Source: Dehalococcoidia bacterium (GTDB lineage: Bacteria; Chloroflexota; Dehalococcoidia; GIF9; AB-539-J10). Taken from it: 41,243 nt of DNA. Positions within the stretch are counted from its first letter, which is position 1. Each line of letters opens with the position of its first letter. A program made the position numbers and the translations under genes. Location: assembly GCA_003552125.1 (NCBI GenBank), contig PUON01000158.1, forward strand, positions 1 to 41,243, given 5' to 3'. The notes under the pieces are model-generated. The model saw only the letters and a list, made by a program, of their open reading frames with translations. It did no database searches and was not told the DNA's origin. Of the stretch, positions 33,913 through 41,243 are shown piece by piece.

Positions 33913-33948
33913 CTTCGGGTGGGCCGGGTTGACCCGGCCCACCCGAAG
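33913..33948 (-). terminator. Very strong hairpin after trpB
   Basis: A perfect 17-bp inverted repeat, CTTCGGGTGGGCCGGGT with a 2-nt loop, begins 10 bp beyond the trpB stop. No T-run follows on the minus strand, so it may act as a transcript-end stabiliser or an RNase block rather than a classical intrinsic terminator. Confidence 0.65.
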
Positions 33949-33957
33949 AATCCTTCT

Positions 33958-35325
33958 CTAGCCCACCTTGGGAAGATCGGCCAGTGCTTCCTTGATCAAA
34001 GCATCGGGATACTCATAATCCTGCAGCTTGCCGGACAGATATGCATCATAGGCGTGCATGTCGACATGACCGTGGCCGCTATGGTTGAACAGTATCGTCT
34101 TAGCCTCGCCGCTCTCCTTACAGGCCAATGCCTCGTCTATGACCGCGCGGATAGCGTGCATAGTCTCCGGCGCGCTCAGGATGCCCTCGGTCCGTGCGAA
34201 GGTGATACCCGCCTGGAACGTCTCAAGCTGATGGACCGCCTTCGCCTCCACCAGTCCGAGCTTCAACAAGTGACATGTAAGTGGAGCCATACCATGGTAG
34301 CGCAGACCTCCAGCGTGGATCGGAGGCGGCATGTAGCCATGACCGAGCGTGTACATCTTCACAATCGGGGCCAGTTTTGCGGAATCGCCGTAGTCATATG
34401 CGTAGGGCCCCTTGGTGAGCGTTGGGCAACTGTACGGCTCCACATTGATGACGCGCAGGTCCGGCTTCGTACCGTCGAGCTTGTCCTTCAGGAACGGCAG
34501 GAACAGTCCAGCCGCGTTCGAACCACCGCCGGCACAACCAATTATTATGTCCGGATAGGCATCGGCCTCTTCCATCAGTACCTTCGCCTCGAGACCGTTG
34601 ATTGTATTGTGTAGCAACACGTGGTTCAGCACGCTGCCGAGTGAGTAGTGCGTATCGTCACGAGTCATCGCATCCTCGACCGCCTCGCTGATGGCAAGTC
34701 CCAGGCTGCCGGGACAATCCGGATCGTCGGCCAGCACTCTCCTGCCCACATTCGTATCCGGGCTTGGACTGGGAACACAGTTGGCGCCCCAGGCTTCCAT
34801 CATGATGCGGCGGTAGGGCTTCTGGTCGTAGCTCACCCGCACCATGTACACCTTGATCTCCAGGCCGAAGCATGCACCGGCGAACGACAGCGCACTGCCC
34901 CACTGACCCGCACCGGTCTCGGTGGCGATACGCGTGATGCCTTCTTTCTTGTTGTAGTACGCCTGCGCAACCGAGGTATTCGGTTTGTGGCTTCCAGGCG
35001 GGCTCACACCCTCATATTTGTAGAAGATCTTGGCAGGAGTATCCAGTACCTTTTCCAGTCTCCTTGCACGAAAGAGAGTCGTGGGTCTCCACAGTCGGTA
35101 GACATCGATTATCTCCTCGGGAATCTCTATCCAGCGCTCGGTGCTCACCTCCTGCATGATGAGCTCCATCGGGAACAGCGGAGCGAGGTCCGGTGGAGTC
35201 AATGGCTGCCCGGTCATGGGGTGCAGCGGCGGCGGCAGCGGCTCGGGCAGGTCGGCCTGTACGTTGTACCAGTAACGGGGAATATCTCTCTCATTGAGTG
35301 TGTACTTCACGATCTTGTCAGACAT
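33958..35325 (-). CDS. trpB: Tryptophan synthase beta chain, TrpB2 type
   Basis: 455 aa PLP enzyme condensing indole and serine to tryptophan. TrpB2 features: long N-terminus with [14 protein letters not shown], the Lys-bearing [32 protein letters not shown], phosphate loop [16 protein letters not shown] and C-terminal HSGHGHVDM. TrpB2 lacks residues for tight TrpA contact and often works alone. No trpA or other trp gene is near. ATG 35325 follows GGAGGAAGATC. It sits behind a Trp-specific T-box, so it is induced when uncharged tRNA-Trp builds up. Confidence 0.93.
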   Translation of the reverse strand: MSDKIVKYTLNERDIPRYWYNVQADLPEPLPPPLHPMTGQPLTPPDLAPLFPMELIMQEVSTERWIEIPEEIIDVYRLWRPTTLFRARRLEKVLDTPAKIFYKYEGVSPPGSHKPNTSVAQAYYNKKEGITRIATETGAGQWGSALSFAGACFGLEIKVYMVRVSYDQKPYRRIMMEAWGANCVPSPSPDTNVGRRVLADDPDCPGSLGLAISEAVEDAMTRDDTHYSLGSVLNHVLLHNTINGLEAKVLMEEADAYPDIIIGCAGGGSNAAGLFLPFLKDKLDGTKPDLRVINVEPYSCPTLTKGPYAYDYGDSAKLAPIVKMYTLGHGYMPPPIHAGGLRYHGMAPLTCHLLKLGLVEAKAVHQLETFQAGITFARTEGILSAPETMHAIRAVIDEALACKESGEAKTILFNHSGHGHVDMHAYDAYLSGKLQDYEYPDALIKEALADLPKVG

Positions 35326-35382
35326 GATCTTCCTCCAGTCGATTCGTTCCGTGAACTGCAAAGCCGGTGCATAACCTCCATT

Positions 35383-35424
35383 TCAGCGGCGCCGGCGGCG
35401 CCATCTGAACCCTGTCTGTCTCAT
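35383..35424 (-). CDS. 13-codon Arg-rich leader ORF between T-box and trpB
   Basis: ATG with a strong GAGGAGGGCACA site encodes MRQTGFRWRRRRR then TGA. It has one Trp codon and five consecutive Arg codons (CGC CGC CGG CGC CGC), which also form a GGCGCC-GCC-GGCGCC hairpin. It lies just after the T-box terminator, so it is translated only when the T-box reads through. Too short for the track; existence rests on the ribosome site. Confidence 0.45.
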   Translation of the reverse strand: MRQTGFRWRRRRR

Positions 35425-35439
35425 TGTGCCCTCCTCGCG

Positions 35440-35477
35440 AAAAACAAAGAGCCTCTCGCCGAGGGGCGAGAGGCTCT
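35440..35477 (-). terminator. T-box intrinsic terminator
   Basis: Minus strand AGAGCCTCTCGCC-CCTC-GGCGAGAGGCTCT followed by TTGTTTTT: a perfect 13-bp stem, 4-nt loop and T-run. It is the off state of the T-box. Confidence 0.93.
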
Positions 35478-35722
35478 TCCTTCGCGGTGCCACCCTCATT
35501 CAGGTCTTGCGACCCTCTCATCGGGTACTGCCTTTGGGGCTATACCCTGGACTTCGATAACGCTGTCCCTGCGCCAAAGCCTACTCGGTACTCACACCTT
35601 TCGGTTTGGGGCTCCCGGGGCCATTCGAGCTCCGCGCTGGTATCGGCTCACACCTTACCCGACTCTCTGAACCTCGCCTTGAGCTGTACTATTCCCGTTC
35701 CACGCCGGTGCACTATTCAATT
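35441..35722 (-). promoter_or_regulatory. T-box riboswitch, Trp (UGG) specifier
   Basis: Read on the minus strand, the leader has stem I with the CAGAGAGTCGGG...GGTGTGAGCCG motif, a specifier loop GAATGGCC with UGG codon at 35621-35623, and the conserved T-box AGGGTGGCACCGCG at 35483-35496 beside the terminator. Uncharged tRNA-Trp should pair with the UGG and with the GGTGGCACC bulge, forming the antiterminator and allowing trpB transcription. The 5' end is estimated from the promoter. Confidence 0.92.
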
Positions 35723-35725
35723 GCG

Positions 35726-35750
35726 CGGCATGGTAGTACGCCGCATGCCG
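35726..35750. repeat. Inverted repeat overlapping the trpB promoter
   Basis: CGGCATG-N11-CATGCCG spans the promoter spacer and -10. A repressor could bind here, adding a second control layer to the T-box. Confidence 0.4.
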
Positions 35751-35758
35751 GTTGTCAA
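35730..35758 (-). promoter_or_regulatory. Promoter of the T-box/trpB transcript
   Basis: Minus strand consensus TTGACA, exactly 17 bp, TACCAT. The -35 overlaps the stop codon of the upstream HAD gene (TGA within TTGACA). Confidence 0.65.
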
Positions 35759-36423
35759 GTCTGCGAGCGGGATTCTCCAATTTCCTCGCCGTCAAGCAGC
35801 GCCGCCAGGTCCAGCAGGCTATGAAGGCAATTATTCCCCGCACCGGATCTGTCAAGGTAGAGCGCCCTGATTCCTGCAGCAGAGGAACTGAGGTAATCGT
35901 GATCCCAGCTGTCTCCTACGTGCAGGACCTCGGCGGGCTCCGCACATAGCTCCCGGCACATCCATCGAAAGAACTCCTCGTCTTTCACCCTGCCAAGAGA
36001 GGAGGTTGCGGAGAAGTACCGTTCGATCCTCCCTTCCACATCCCGCAGCAGGGGCCTGAGAAACTCGAACGGCGTGGACGAGGCAACTACCAGGCGGTAC
36101 CTGCCGCACAAGGCGTCCAGCACAGGCCTCGATTCCGGGTAGAACTCAATCAGGGACCGATACGCCTCTATCACGGGTGCCGACTCACCCAGGCCAAGTC
36201 TGCGGAACCAATAGTCGATGTCGTACCACTCTTTCCTGTTCGGGCCGATGCAGTGATATTGCGAGAATACCTGGCTGGCGGCCTGTTCGAACGGTATCCC
36301 GTGCTTCTGCCCGTACATCCGCGGCACCACCTCCTGCCAGACCGTGCGCGAGAACGCATGACTCGCGAGCGTACCCTCCGCGTCGAAAGAGATCACCTTT
36401 ATCTGCTCCAGTCCTTCAACCAT
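35755..36423 (-). CDS. HAD-superfamily hydrolase
   Basis: 222 aa from ATG 36423 (a GTG seven codons upstream is the track start). HAD motif I reads VISFDAEGTLA: the first Asp is present but the second, the usual general acid/base, is Glu. Motif II is VVASSTPFEF and motif IV HVGDSWDHDYLSSSAAG. The layout resembles the REG-2/HDHD3 group with an alpha-helical cap near residues 15-85. Phosphatase activity is likely but may be weak because of the Glu. Substrate unknown. It is divergent from the radical SAM gene. Confidence 0.8.
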   Translation of the reverse strand: MVEGLEQIKVISFDAEGTLASHAFSRTVWQEVVPRMYGQKHGIPFEQAASQVFSQYHCIGPNRKEWYDIDYWFRRLGLGESAPVIEAYRSLIEFYPESRPVLDALCGRYRLVVASSTPFEFLRPLLRDVEGRIERYFSATSSLGRVKDEEFFRWMCRELCAEPAEVLHVGDSWDHDYLSSSAAGIRALYLDRSGAGNNCLHSLLDLAALLDGEEIGESRSQT

Positions 36424-36465
36424 AGGGTTCACATCGTACCACACGACAGTCGTGAGTCCGCGGAT

Positions 36466-36494
36466 TTGTCATCGCCGCACGTCATGGCTACAAT
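36466..36494 (+). promoter_or_regulatory. Promoter of the radical SAM gene, leaderless
   Basis: TTGTCA, exactly 17 bp, TACAAT. The ATG at 36502 begins 7 nt after the -10, where transcription itself should start. The alternative ATG at 36484 lies within the spacer and could not be on this transcript. Confidence 0.6.
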
Positions 36495-36501
36495 CTTACG
36501 A

Positions 36502-37665
36502 ATGCAACAGGAAACTGATACTCATGAACGCTACTCGGGCTTCGAGCTCGGACCCATTCGTCCGCCGAGCGAGGCGTACTCGCTGCTGATCCGCGCCACC
36601 AGGAACTGCCCCTGGAACAAGTGCCTGTTCTGTCACCTGTACAAGGACACGGAATTCTCGCTCCGGTCAGTTGAGGATATCGAACGTGACATCGATGCCG
36701 CGGCTGCAGTGCGCGACCACATAGTTGAGGCGTCCCACAAGCTGGGCTACGGCGGCAATGTACAGCTCACCGCAGCAGCCCTGCTGAGCCAGCCGTACGA
36801 CGATGCCTGCATGCGTAACGTCGCTCTGTTCCTCTATGGCGGAGGCGAGTCCGTTTTCCTCCAGGACTCCAACACGCTGATCATGAAGACACCGGATCTC
36901 GTCCGAATCCTGCTCCACCTGCGCGAGGCATTCCCCAATCTCTCAAGGGTGACCACCTACAGCCGGTCGCACACCGCAGCACGCAAGACGCTCGACGAAC
37001 TGAAGCAGATCCGCGAGGCAGGCCTGGTGCGCATTCACATGGGACTCGAGACCGGCTACGATACCCTGCTTGACTACATGCAGAAAGGCGCCACCTCCGA
37101 GCAGCAGATATCCGCCGGACAGAAGCTCAATGAGGCGGGTTTCTCATTGTGTGAATACATCATGCCGGGCCTCGGCGGAAAGGAAATGGCCGAGGGTCAC
37201 GTACGGGAGACCACGCGCGTGCTCAACGCAGTCAATCCCGGGTTCATCCGCCTGCGCAGCCTCCATGTCTCGCCCACAATGCCACTTTGGTCGCGCGTCC
37301 AGGATGGCACTTTCCCGCTGCAAAGCGAGGATGACGTGGTCAGGGAGATCAGGGATATGATTGCGGGACTGGAGGTGACGAGCGAGATCAAGAGCGACCA
37401 CATCGTCAACCTGCTGATGGAAGTCGAAGGCAGGTTTCCTGATGACAAAGAGAGACTACTGGCCATCATCCAGCGGTACCTGGACATGCCGGACGAGGAG
37501 AGATTGAACTTTCAACTGGGGAGGCGCATGGGTCTCTACCAGGCTCTTGCCGACATGACCGAAGAGGGCAGACACCAGCGGGTTGCCGAGACCATCAGCC
37601 GCATTCGCGAACGCGGCGATGACGTCGAAGAGGTCATCCGCAGGCTCAAGGACCGCTTCATCTAA
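36502..37665 (+). CDS. Radical SAM protein of unknown function
   Basis: 387 aa. The cluster motif is NCPWNKCLFCHLY, a C-x4-C-x2-C spacing rather than the usual C-x3-C-x2-C. A TIM-barrel follows (FLYGGGESVFLQDSNTLI, VTTYSRSHTA, LVRIHMGLETGYDTLLDYM, YIMPGLGGKEMAEGH), with a charged helical C-terminus of about 90 residues. Homologues with this motif are of unknown role. ATG 36502 is chosen from the promoter position; ATG 36484 (393 aa) is possible. Its stop overlaps the convergent elp3 stop by 4 bp. No SAM-methyltransferase or B12 domain is seen. Confidence 0.82.
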   Translation: MQQETDTHERYSGFELGPIRPPSEAYSLLIRATRNCPWNKCLFCHLYKDTEFSLRSVEDIERDIDAAAAVRDHIVEASHKLGYGGNVQLTAAALLSQPYDDACMRNVALFLYGGGESVFLQDSNTLIMKTPDLVRILLHLREAFPNLSRVTTYSRSHTAARKTLDELKQIREAGLVRIHMGLETGYDTLLDYMQKGATSEQQISAGQKLNEAGFSLCEYIMPGLGGKEMAEGHVRETTRVLNAVNPGFIRLRSLHVSPTMPLWSRVQDGTFPLQSEDDVVREIRDMIAGLEVTSEIKSDHIVNLLMEVEGRFPDDKERLLAIIQRYLDMPDEERLNFQLGRRMGLYQALADMTEEGRHQRVAETISRIRERGDDVEEVIRRLKDRFI

Positions 37666-39044
37666 TACGAGGGCTCCGCGAGCGGCTTCACCATGTACGG
37701 CCCCTGGCGCTCATAGCCAAGCTGCCGGTAGTAACCTCGTGCACCAACTCCGCTCAGTACCCGCAGTCGGTCGGCTCCATACTCCGCCACCGCGATCCTC
37801 TCTGCCTCCCTCAGCAGGCTGGCTCCAAGACCCCGATGCTGCGCCGCTGAATCATCGCGCTTGCCCAGCGCAACCTCGGGGCCGTATACGTGCAACTCGC
37901 GCACCGTCGCCATTGGCGCAGTACTTCCTTCGGTTTCCGGCCCGCCAATGGACAGTCGAAGCAGCGCGTACAGAGTCCCCTGCTTGTCCTCATACGAAAG
38001 AAGAACCTCGTCCCCATCGGCCGTCTCGTAACTCAGCCGCCTGAGCACCGGTTGACCGATGACCCAGCCGTCACGCCTGCGATGTCCATACTCCCGGCAC
38101 CGCACACACTGGCATCCTGCCTCAAGCTGTCTCATGCGTTCCCTGACCGTGCTCCGCAACGCCAGGTCATCGCATCCGGCCACTATGAACTTCCGTGGAA
38201 TGTCACGCATCAGACGGGCAATCCGCACGTACGGCGGCACCAGCATCTTCATCCGCGCCAGCAAATCCGTCATCTCCTCGATAGTGCAGGGGTTGAAGCG
38301 TCCCTCGTCATACCATTCCTCCAGCTTCGATCCCTGCACAACGACTGTCGGATACAGCTTCAGTCCATCGGGTCGGAACCGAGGATCGTCGAACAGTCGG
38401 CGCGTCATTTCAAGGTCGTGTCCTGCTGACGAGCCCGGGAGACCGGGCATCCAGTGGTAGTACACCTTGAAACCGTTCCGACGTAATCGCGATGTCGCCT
38501 CGATGATCTCCGCAACGCCATGACCGCGTTGCATCAGCTGGTGAACACTGTCATCCAGTGTCTGCACCCCCAGCTCAACACGCGTCGCCCCGAACTCAAG
38601 CAGCCGCGCCACCTCTTCGTCGCCACAGACGTCTGGGCGCGTCTCCACACAGAGCGCCACGCAACGATGCCGTGCAGTCTCGTTGAGCCTTGTGGCCTCA
38701 TCGAGATCGGCAGACTCCACTTCGTTCAGCGCGTCATAGCACGACTTCACGAACCAGTACTGGTAGTCGACCGGATACGACAGAAAGGTACCACCCATGA
38801 CCAGCAGCTCAACCTTATCCACCGGATGCCCCATGCTTTCCAGAGAGCGGAGCCGCAGCCTCACCTGCTCATAGGGATCGAAATCGCTCCGGATGGCGCG
38901 CAGCACGACGGGTGATTCCTCCGTGTAGCTCTTCGGCGCGACATCAGACGTCGGACAATAGACGCACTGCCCCGGACACGGGTGGGGCCTCGTCATGACG
39001 GCGACGGGCGTCACGCCCGATATGGTTCGCGTAGCCTTCCTCAT
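37662..39044 (-). CDS. elp3: Elp3: tRNA U34 carboxymethyl-modifying radical SAM/acetyltransferase
   Basis: 460 aa. N-terminal radical SAM domain with PHPCPGQCVYCP (C-x3-C-x2-C), then VMGGTFLSYP, CVETRPDVC, RVELGVQTLDD and YHWMPGLPGSS; C-terminal GNAT acetyltransferase with HRGLGASLLREAERIA and GVGARGYYRQLGYERQGPYMVK. This two-domain order is Elp3, which uses SAM and acetyl-CoA to make cm5U at tRNA wobble uridine. Bacterial Elp3 works without Elp1/2/4-6. It is divergent, by 29 bp, from a Trm9-like methyltransferase, suggesting a shared product. Confidence 0.94.
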   Translation of the reverse strand: MRKATRTISGVTPVAVMTRPHPCPGQCVYCPTSDVAPKSYTEESPVVLRAIRSDFDPYEQVRLRLRSLESMGHPVDKVELLVMGGTFLSYPVDYQYWFVKSCYDALNEVESADLDEATRLNETARHRCVALCVETRPDVCGDEEVARLLEFGATRVELGVQTLDDSVHQLMQRGHGVAEIIEATSRLRRNGFKVYYHWMPGLPGSSAGHDLEMTRRLFDDPRFRPDGLKLYPTVVVQGSKLEEWYDEGRFNPCTIEEMTDLLARMKMLVPPYVRIARLMRDIPRKFIVAGCDDLALRSTVRERMRQLEAGCQCVRCREYGHRRRDGWVIGQPVLRRLSYETADGDEVLLSYEDKQGTLYALLRLSIGGPETEGSTAPMATVRELHVYGPEVALGKRDDSAAQHRGLGASLLREAERIAVAEYGADRLRVLSGVGARGYYRQLGYERQGPYMVKPLAEPSY

Positions 39045-39073
39045 GGTAGGCTTGAGTCTAACAGGAGCCCATC

Positions 39074-39730
39074 ATGGGAACAAACCGCGAAGTGTTCGAT
39101 CGCATGGCGCCGACCTGGTACGGGGTCAGGCACTGGCCGCTGCTGCGCCACGAGCTCGACCTGATGGCTCGCCGGTGGAAGAGTGGCAGACTGGTGAACC
39201 TCGGCTGCGGTCACGGGGCGGATTTCCTGCCGTTTCGCTCTGGGTTCGAACTGGTGGGCCTCGACCATTCACAGGGCATGCTGCGGCAGTCGCGCAGATA
39301 TATGGTGAAGCATGGCTTCGATGCCTCTCTCGTCTGCGGTGACCTGTGCCAGCTTCCTTTGGCCGATCGCTCGTTCGATCACGCGATAGCCATCGCCAGC
39401 TATCACCACATCGAAAGCGCAGAAGCCCGCCAGCAGGCCTTCCATGAACTGCATCGAGTGCTTCGGCCGGGAGGAGAGGCATTTATCAGCGTATGGAACC
39501 ACGACCAGCCCAGGTTCCGTGATGCTCCTCCGGATCAGTGGGTCCCGTGGAGGAATGGAGACCGCACGCTCCTCCGCTTCTACCATCTGTTTACAATGGA
39601 AGAACTGGCCTCCGCCCTGCACCAGTCGGGATTCACCATCCAGCAGATCGGCCCCGGCGCTTCACGTGGCGACGTGTCGAGAGAAGACGCTCGCAACATC
39701 TGCGCACTCGCGCGGAATCCAGAACGGTGA
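39074..39730 (+). CDS. Trm9/ALKBH8-like class I methyltransferase (proposed cm5U to mcm5U)
   Basis: 218 aa. SAM motif I is LVNLGCGHGADFLPF; motif II GLDHSQGMLRQS; a motif IV-like IAIASYHHIESAEARQQA; then ELHRVLRPGGEAFISVWNHD and the C-terminal WVPWRNGDRTLLRFYHLFTMEELA. The opening VFDRMAPTWYGVRHWPL and the VPW...RFYHLF block are the layout of Trm9 and the ALKBH8 methyltransferase, which esterify cm5U at tRNA position 34. The generic alternative is a UbiE-like methyltransferase. AGGAG precedes the ATG. Position next to elp3 supports the tRNA role; no Trm112-like partner is in the window. Confidence 0.72.
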   Translation: MGTNREVFDRMAPTWYGVRHWPLLRHELDLMARRWKSGRLVNLGCGHGADFLPFRSGFELVGLDHSQGMLRQSRRYMVKHGFDASLVCGDLCQLPLADRSFDHAIAIASYHHIESAEARQQAFHELHRVLRPGGEAFISVWNHDQPRFRDAPPDQWVPWRNGDRTLLRFYHLFTMEELASALHQSGFTIQQIGPGASRGDVSREDARNICALARNPER

Positions 39731-39738
39731 ATTCGGTG

Positions 39739-41243
39739 TCAGACGTTCTCAAACGGAGGCACGTGACTGACCCTGTCCTTGCGCGGCAGTCCTGCCTCAA
39801 CCTCACGCACGAACACTTGCACCAGGTCAGGATCGAACTGCGTGCCGGCTGCCTCCTTCAGCTTCTCCAGTACCACTTCATCTACAAGCGCCTCGCGGTA
39901 CGGCCGTGCCGATGCCATCGCCGCAAATGCATCGGCGATGGCGAGGATTCGCGCGCCAATGGGAATGCTCTTACCCCTCAAACCCTCGGGATACCCGCTG
40001 CCATCCCACTTCTCATGGTGATAAAGGATGCTGCCCACGCAGGGAGACAGGTCATGCACATTGCCTACTATGTTCGCGCCCAGACGCGGGTGCGACATGA
40101 TGGACTCCCATTCCTCCTCATCAAGCTCGCCCTTCTTGTTCAGTATGCGGTCGGGAACCCCTATCTTGCCGATATCGTGCAGCAGTGCTGAAGTGCTGAT
40201 GCGGGACACTTCATCAGACGGCAGCCCCAGCGCCTCCGCCAGCACGACGGCGAAGACATTGACTTTGCGCGAGTGACCGTACGTGTAGTGATCCTTTGCG
40301 TCCACCGCCGCCGCCAGCGCATACACCGCACTCAGGCCACTGCCGCGATGATTGTTCTTGGCTTCAACGCCCGCCTCCGCCTCCGCAAATATCTTCGATG
40401 AGATGTAGGTCCGATTGCCGCCGGTGTTCTTCGCGTAGTAAAGCGCCGTATCCGCCGTGGCGATGAGCTCGCCTGCCATTACCCCATCGGTGGGATAGCT
40501 GGCCAGGCCGATGCTGCAGGTCACGCCACTGTGCCGCGACTCCATCTCCTTCGCTACCAGCAATCTGACCCGCTCAGCCACCACGAATGCCTCATCAGGC
40601 AATGTATCCGGCAGTATGATCGCTATCTCATCACCACCGTAGCGAAACGCCTGGTCAGATTCGCGTATCGTGTGAGATACCAGCTCAGCTACAAGTTTGA
40701 GCAGCACATCGCCGGACGGATGTCCGTACATGTCGTTGTAAGCCTTGAACGCATCAAGGTCCCCCATGAGCACTGCGAACACCGCATCGTGACGGGCGTG
40801 ACGTGCAACCTCCTCCCGCAACCGTTCTTCAAAGTGCCTCCGGTTAAAGAGTCCGGTGAGCTCATCGATGCGGCTTCGCTGCTCCGCCCTCGCGTAAAGC
40901 CTCAGATTCTCCAGCGGAGCGGCGATCTGCGACGCGACCTGTTCCAGCAGCTTGACGTCCTCCTCGTGGTACCGCTGCGGCGCGCAACTGGCCACCAGCA
41001 GCGTCCCCACCACCTGGTCACGCACGATGAGAGGAGAGTGAACGAGCGACCGTATGCCCTCCCTTGCGTAGTGCACATCCGGCCAGTACGTCACAGTAGC
41101 CTGCAGGTCCGGCTGGTAGACCGACTTCCGATGTTCCATCACCCACTCGGTTGCGGTTCCCCGGACGGAATGTGACATCCGGGCCATCTGGACGGCATCC
41201 ACTTCGCCAAACACCGCCTCCAGTTTCACCTTATCGCCGTCAA
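39739..41243 (-). CDS. GAF-GGDEF-HD-GYP cyclic-di-GMP regulator (N-terminus outside window)
   Basis: At least 500 aa; the frame is open to the window edge (DGDKVKLEAV continues upstream), so it is partial. Domain order: GAF-like (SLVHSPLIVRDQVVGTLLVA), GGDEF diguanylate cyclase with active site YGGDEIAIILP and an inhibitory RESD I-site five residues before it, then HD-GYP phosphodiesterase with HDIGKIGVPDRIL and HHEKWDGSGYPEGL. It may both make and degrade c-di-GMP; which dominates cannot be told. The GAF domain is probably the signal sensor. Its stop is 8 bp from the convergent Trm9-like gene. Confidence 0.92.
   Translation of the reverse strand, partial: DGDKVKLEAVFGEVDAVQMARMSHSVRGTATEWVMEHRKSVYQPDLQATVTYWPDVHYAREGIRSLVHSPLIVRDQVVGTLLVASCAPQRYHEEDVKLLEQVASQIAAPLENLRLYARAEQRSRIDELTGLFNRRHFEERLREEVARHARHDAVFAVLMGDLDAFKAYNDMYGHPSGDVLLKLVAELVSHTIRESDQAFRYGGDEIAIILPDTLPDEAFVVAERVRLLVAKEMESRHSGVTCSIGLASYPTDGVMAGELIATADTALYYAKNTGGNRTYISSKIFAEAEAGVEAKNNHRGSGLSAVYALAAAVDAKDHYTYGHSRKVNVFAVVLAEALGLPSDEVSRISTSALLHDIGKIGVPDRILNKKGELDEEEWESIMSHPRLGANIVGNVHDLSPCVGSILYHHEKWDGSGYPEGLRGKSIPIGARILAIADAFAAMASARPYREALVDEVVLEKLKEAAGTQFDPDLVQVFVREVEAGLPRKDRVSHVPPFENV

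Noticed and set aside
33751-33942. N-terminal extension of acpP
   Set aside because: Acyl carrier proteins start near [10 protein letters not shown] and the ribosome site is directly before ATG 33750.
34648-35670. 340-codon plus-strand ORF
   Set aside because: Antisense to trpB and the T-box; a GC-driven shadow frame without motifs.
1-41243. CRISPR array, prophage, IS element, integron or rRNA operon
   Set aside because: No direct-repeat/spacer pattern, transposase, integrase, phage structural gene or rRNA sequence was found; both tRNAs lack adjacent integrase genes or obvious att duplications.

Overview
The window is a gene-dense bacterial chromosome segment with moderately high GC. It has about 40 protein genes, two tRNAs and one T-box riboswitch. 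No phage, IS element, rRNA or CRISPR array is visible. Gene content points to a free-living anaerobic or microaerophilic bacterium, most likely Chloroflexota and perhaps Dehalococcoidia. The pointers are a bacterial Elp3, a TrpB2-type tryptophan synthase, an archaemetzincin, an archaeal-style thiolase/DUF35 pair, an S-adenosylhomocysteine hydrolase, GapN and a QueG-like Fe-S protein. This placement is an inference from gene content only.

Layout. 1-2.0 kb: PfkB kinase coupled to a gate-domain membrane protein. 2.0-9.4 kb: housekeeping genes (DUF167, MtaB, RecJ, Lgt, MrfA-like helicase, DUF503, a C_GCAxxG_C_C protein). 9.5-11.3 kb: mtnA, an FmdB zinc ribbon and an unknown coiled-coil protein. 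11.3-12.5 kb: an 18-bp repeat array followed by a Phd antitoxin and a degenerate PIN protein. 12.5-15.4 kb (minus): kdgK-eda and two DUF4870 membrane proteins. 15.6-18.2 kb: QueG-like Fe-S protein, mtnP, archaemetzincin. 18.2-26.6 kb: acyl-CoA dehydrogenase, then a tight probable operon of thiolase, DUF35, phosphotransferase/P-loop kinase, sahH, metK and phosphohexomutase. 26.6-29.6 kb: tRNA-Ser(GCU), a VOC protein, gapN, a small membrane protein, tRNA-Ala(UGC). 29.6-32.2 kb: ccdA, a thioredoxin-like lipoprotein and an APH-like phosphotransferase. 32.2-35.8 kb (minus): acpP-fabF, and trpB2 behind a tryptophan T-box. 35.8-41.2 kb: HAD hydrolase, radical SAM protein, elp3, a Trm9-like methyltransferase, and a GAF-GGDEF-HD-GYP regulator cut by the window edge.

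How the genes fit together. MetK makes SAM, SahH removes SAH, and MtnP and MtnA salvage methylthioadenosine, so much of the SAM economy is encoded here. KdgK, Eda and GapN could form a KDG/KDPG branch ending in NADPH production and 3-phosphoglycerate. CcdA and the lipoprotein form an extracytoplasmic thiol relay, and Lgt is the enzyme that would lipidate the latter.

The most interesting feature is the divergent pair elp3 / Trm9-like methyltransferase at 37.7-39.7 kb. Elp3 makes cm5U at the tRNA wobble position. The neighbour has the sequence layout of the eukaryotic Trm9/ALKBH8 methyltransferase that converts cm5U to mcm5U, so a bacterial two-gene mcm5U route is a testable proposal. Other points of note are the 18-bp operator-like array before the Phd/PIN genes, the Trp T-box plus a 13-codon Arg-rich ORF before trpB, and promoters placed so close to start codons that leaderless mRNAs are likely.
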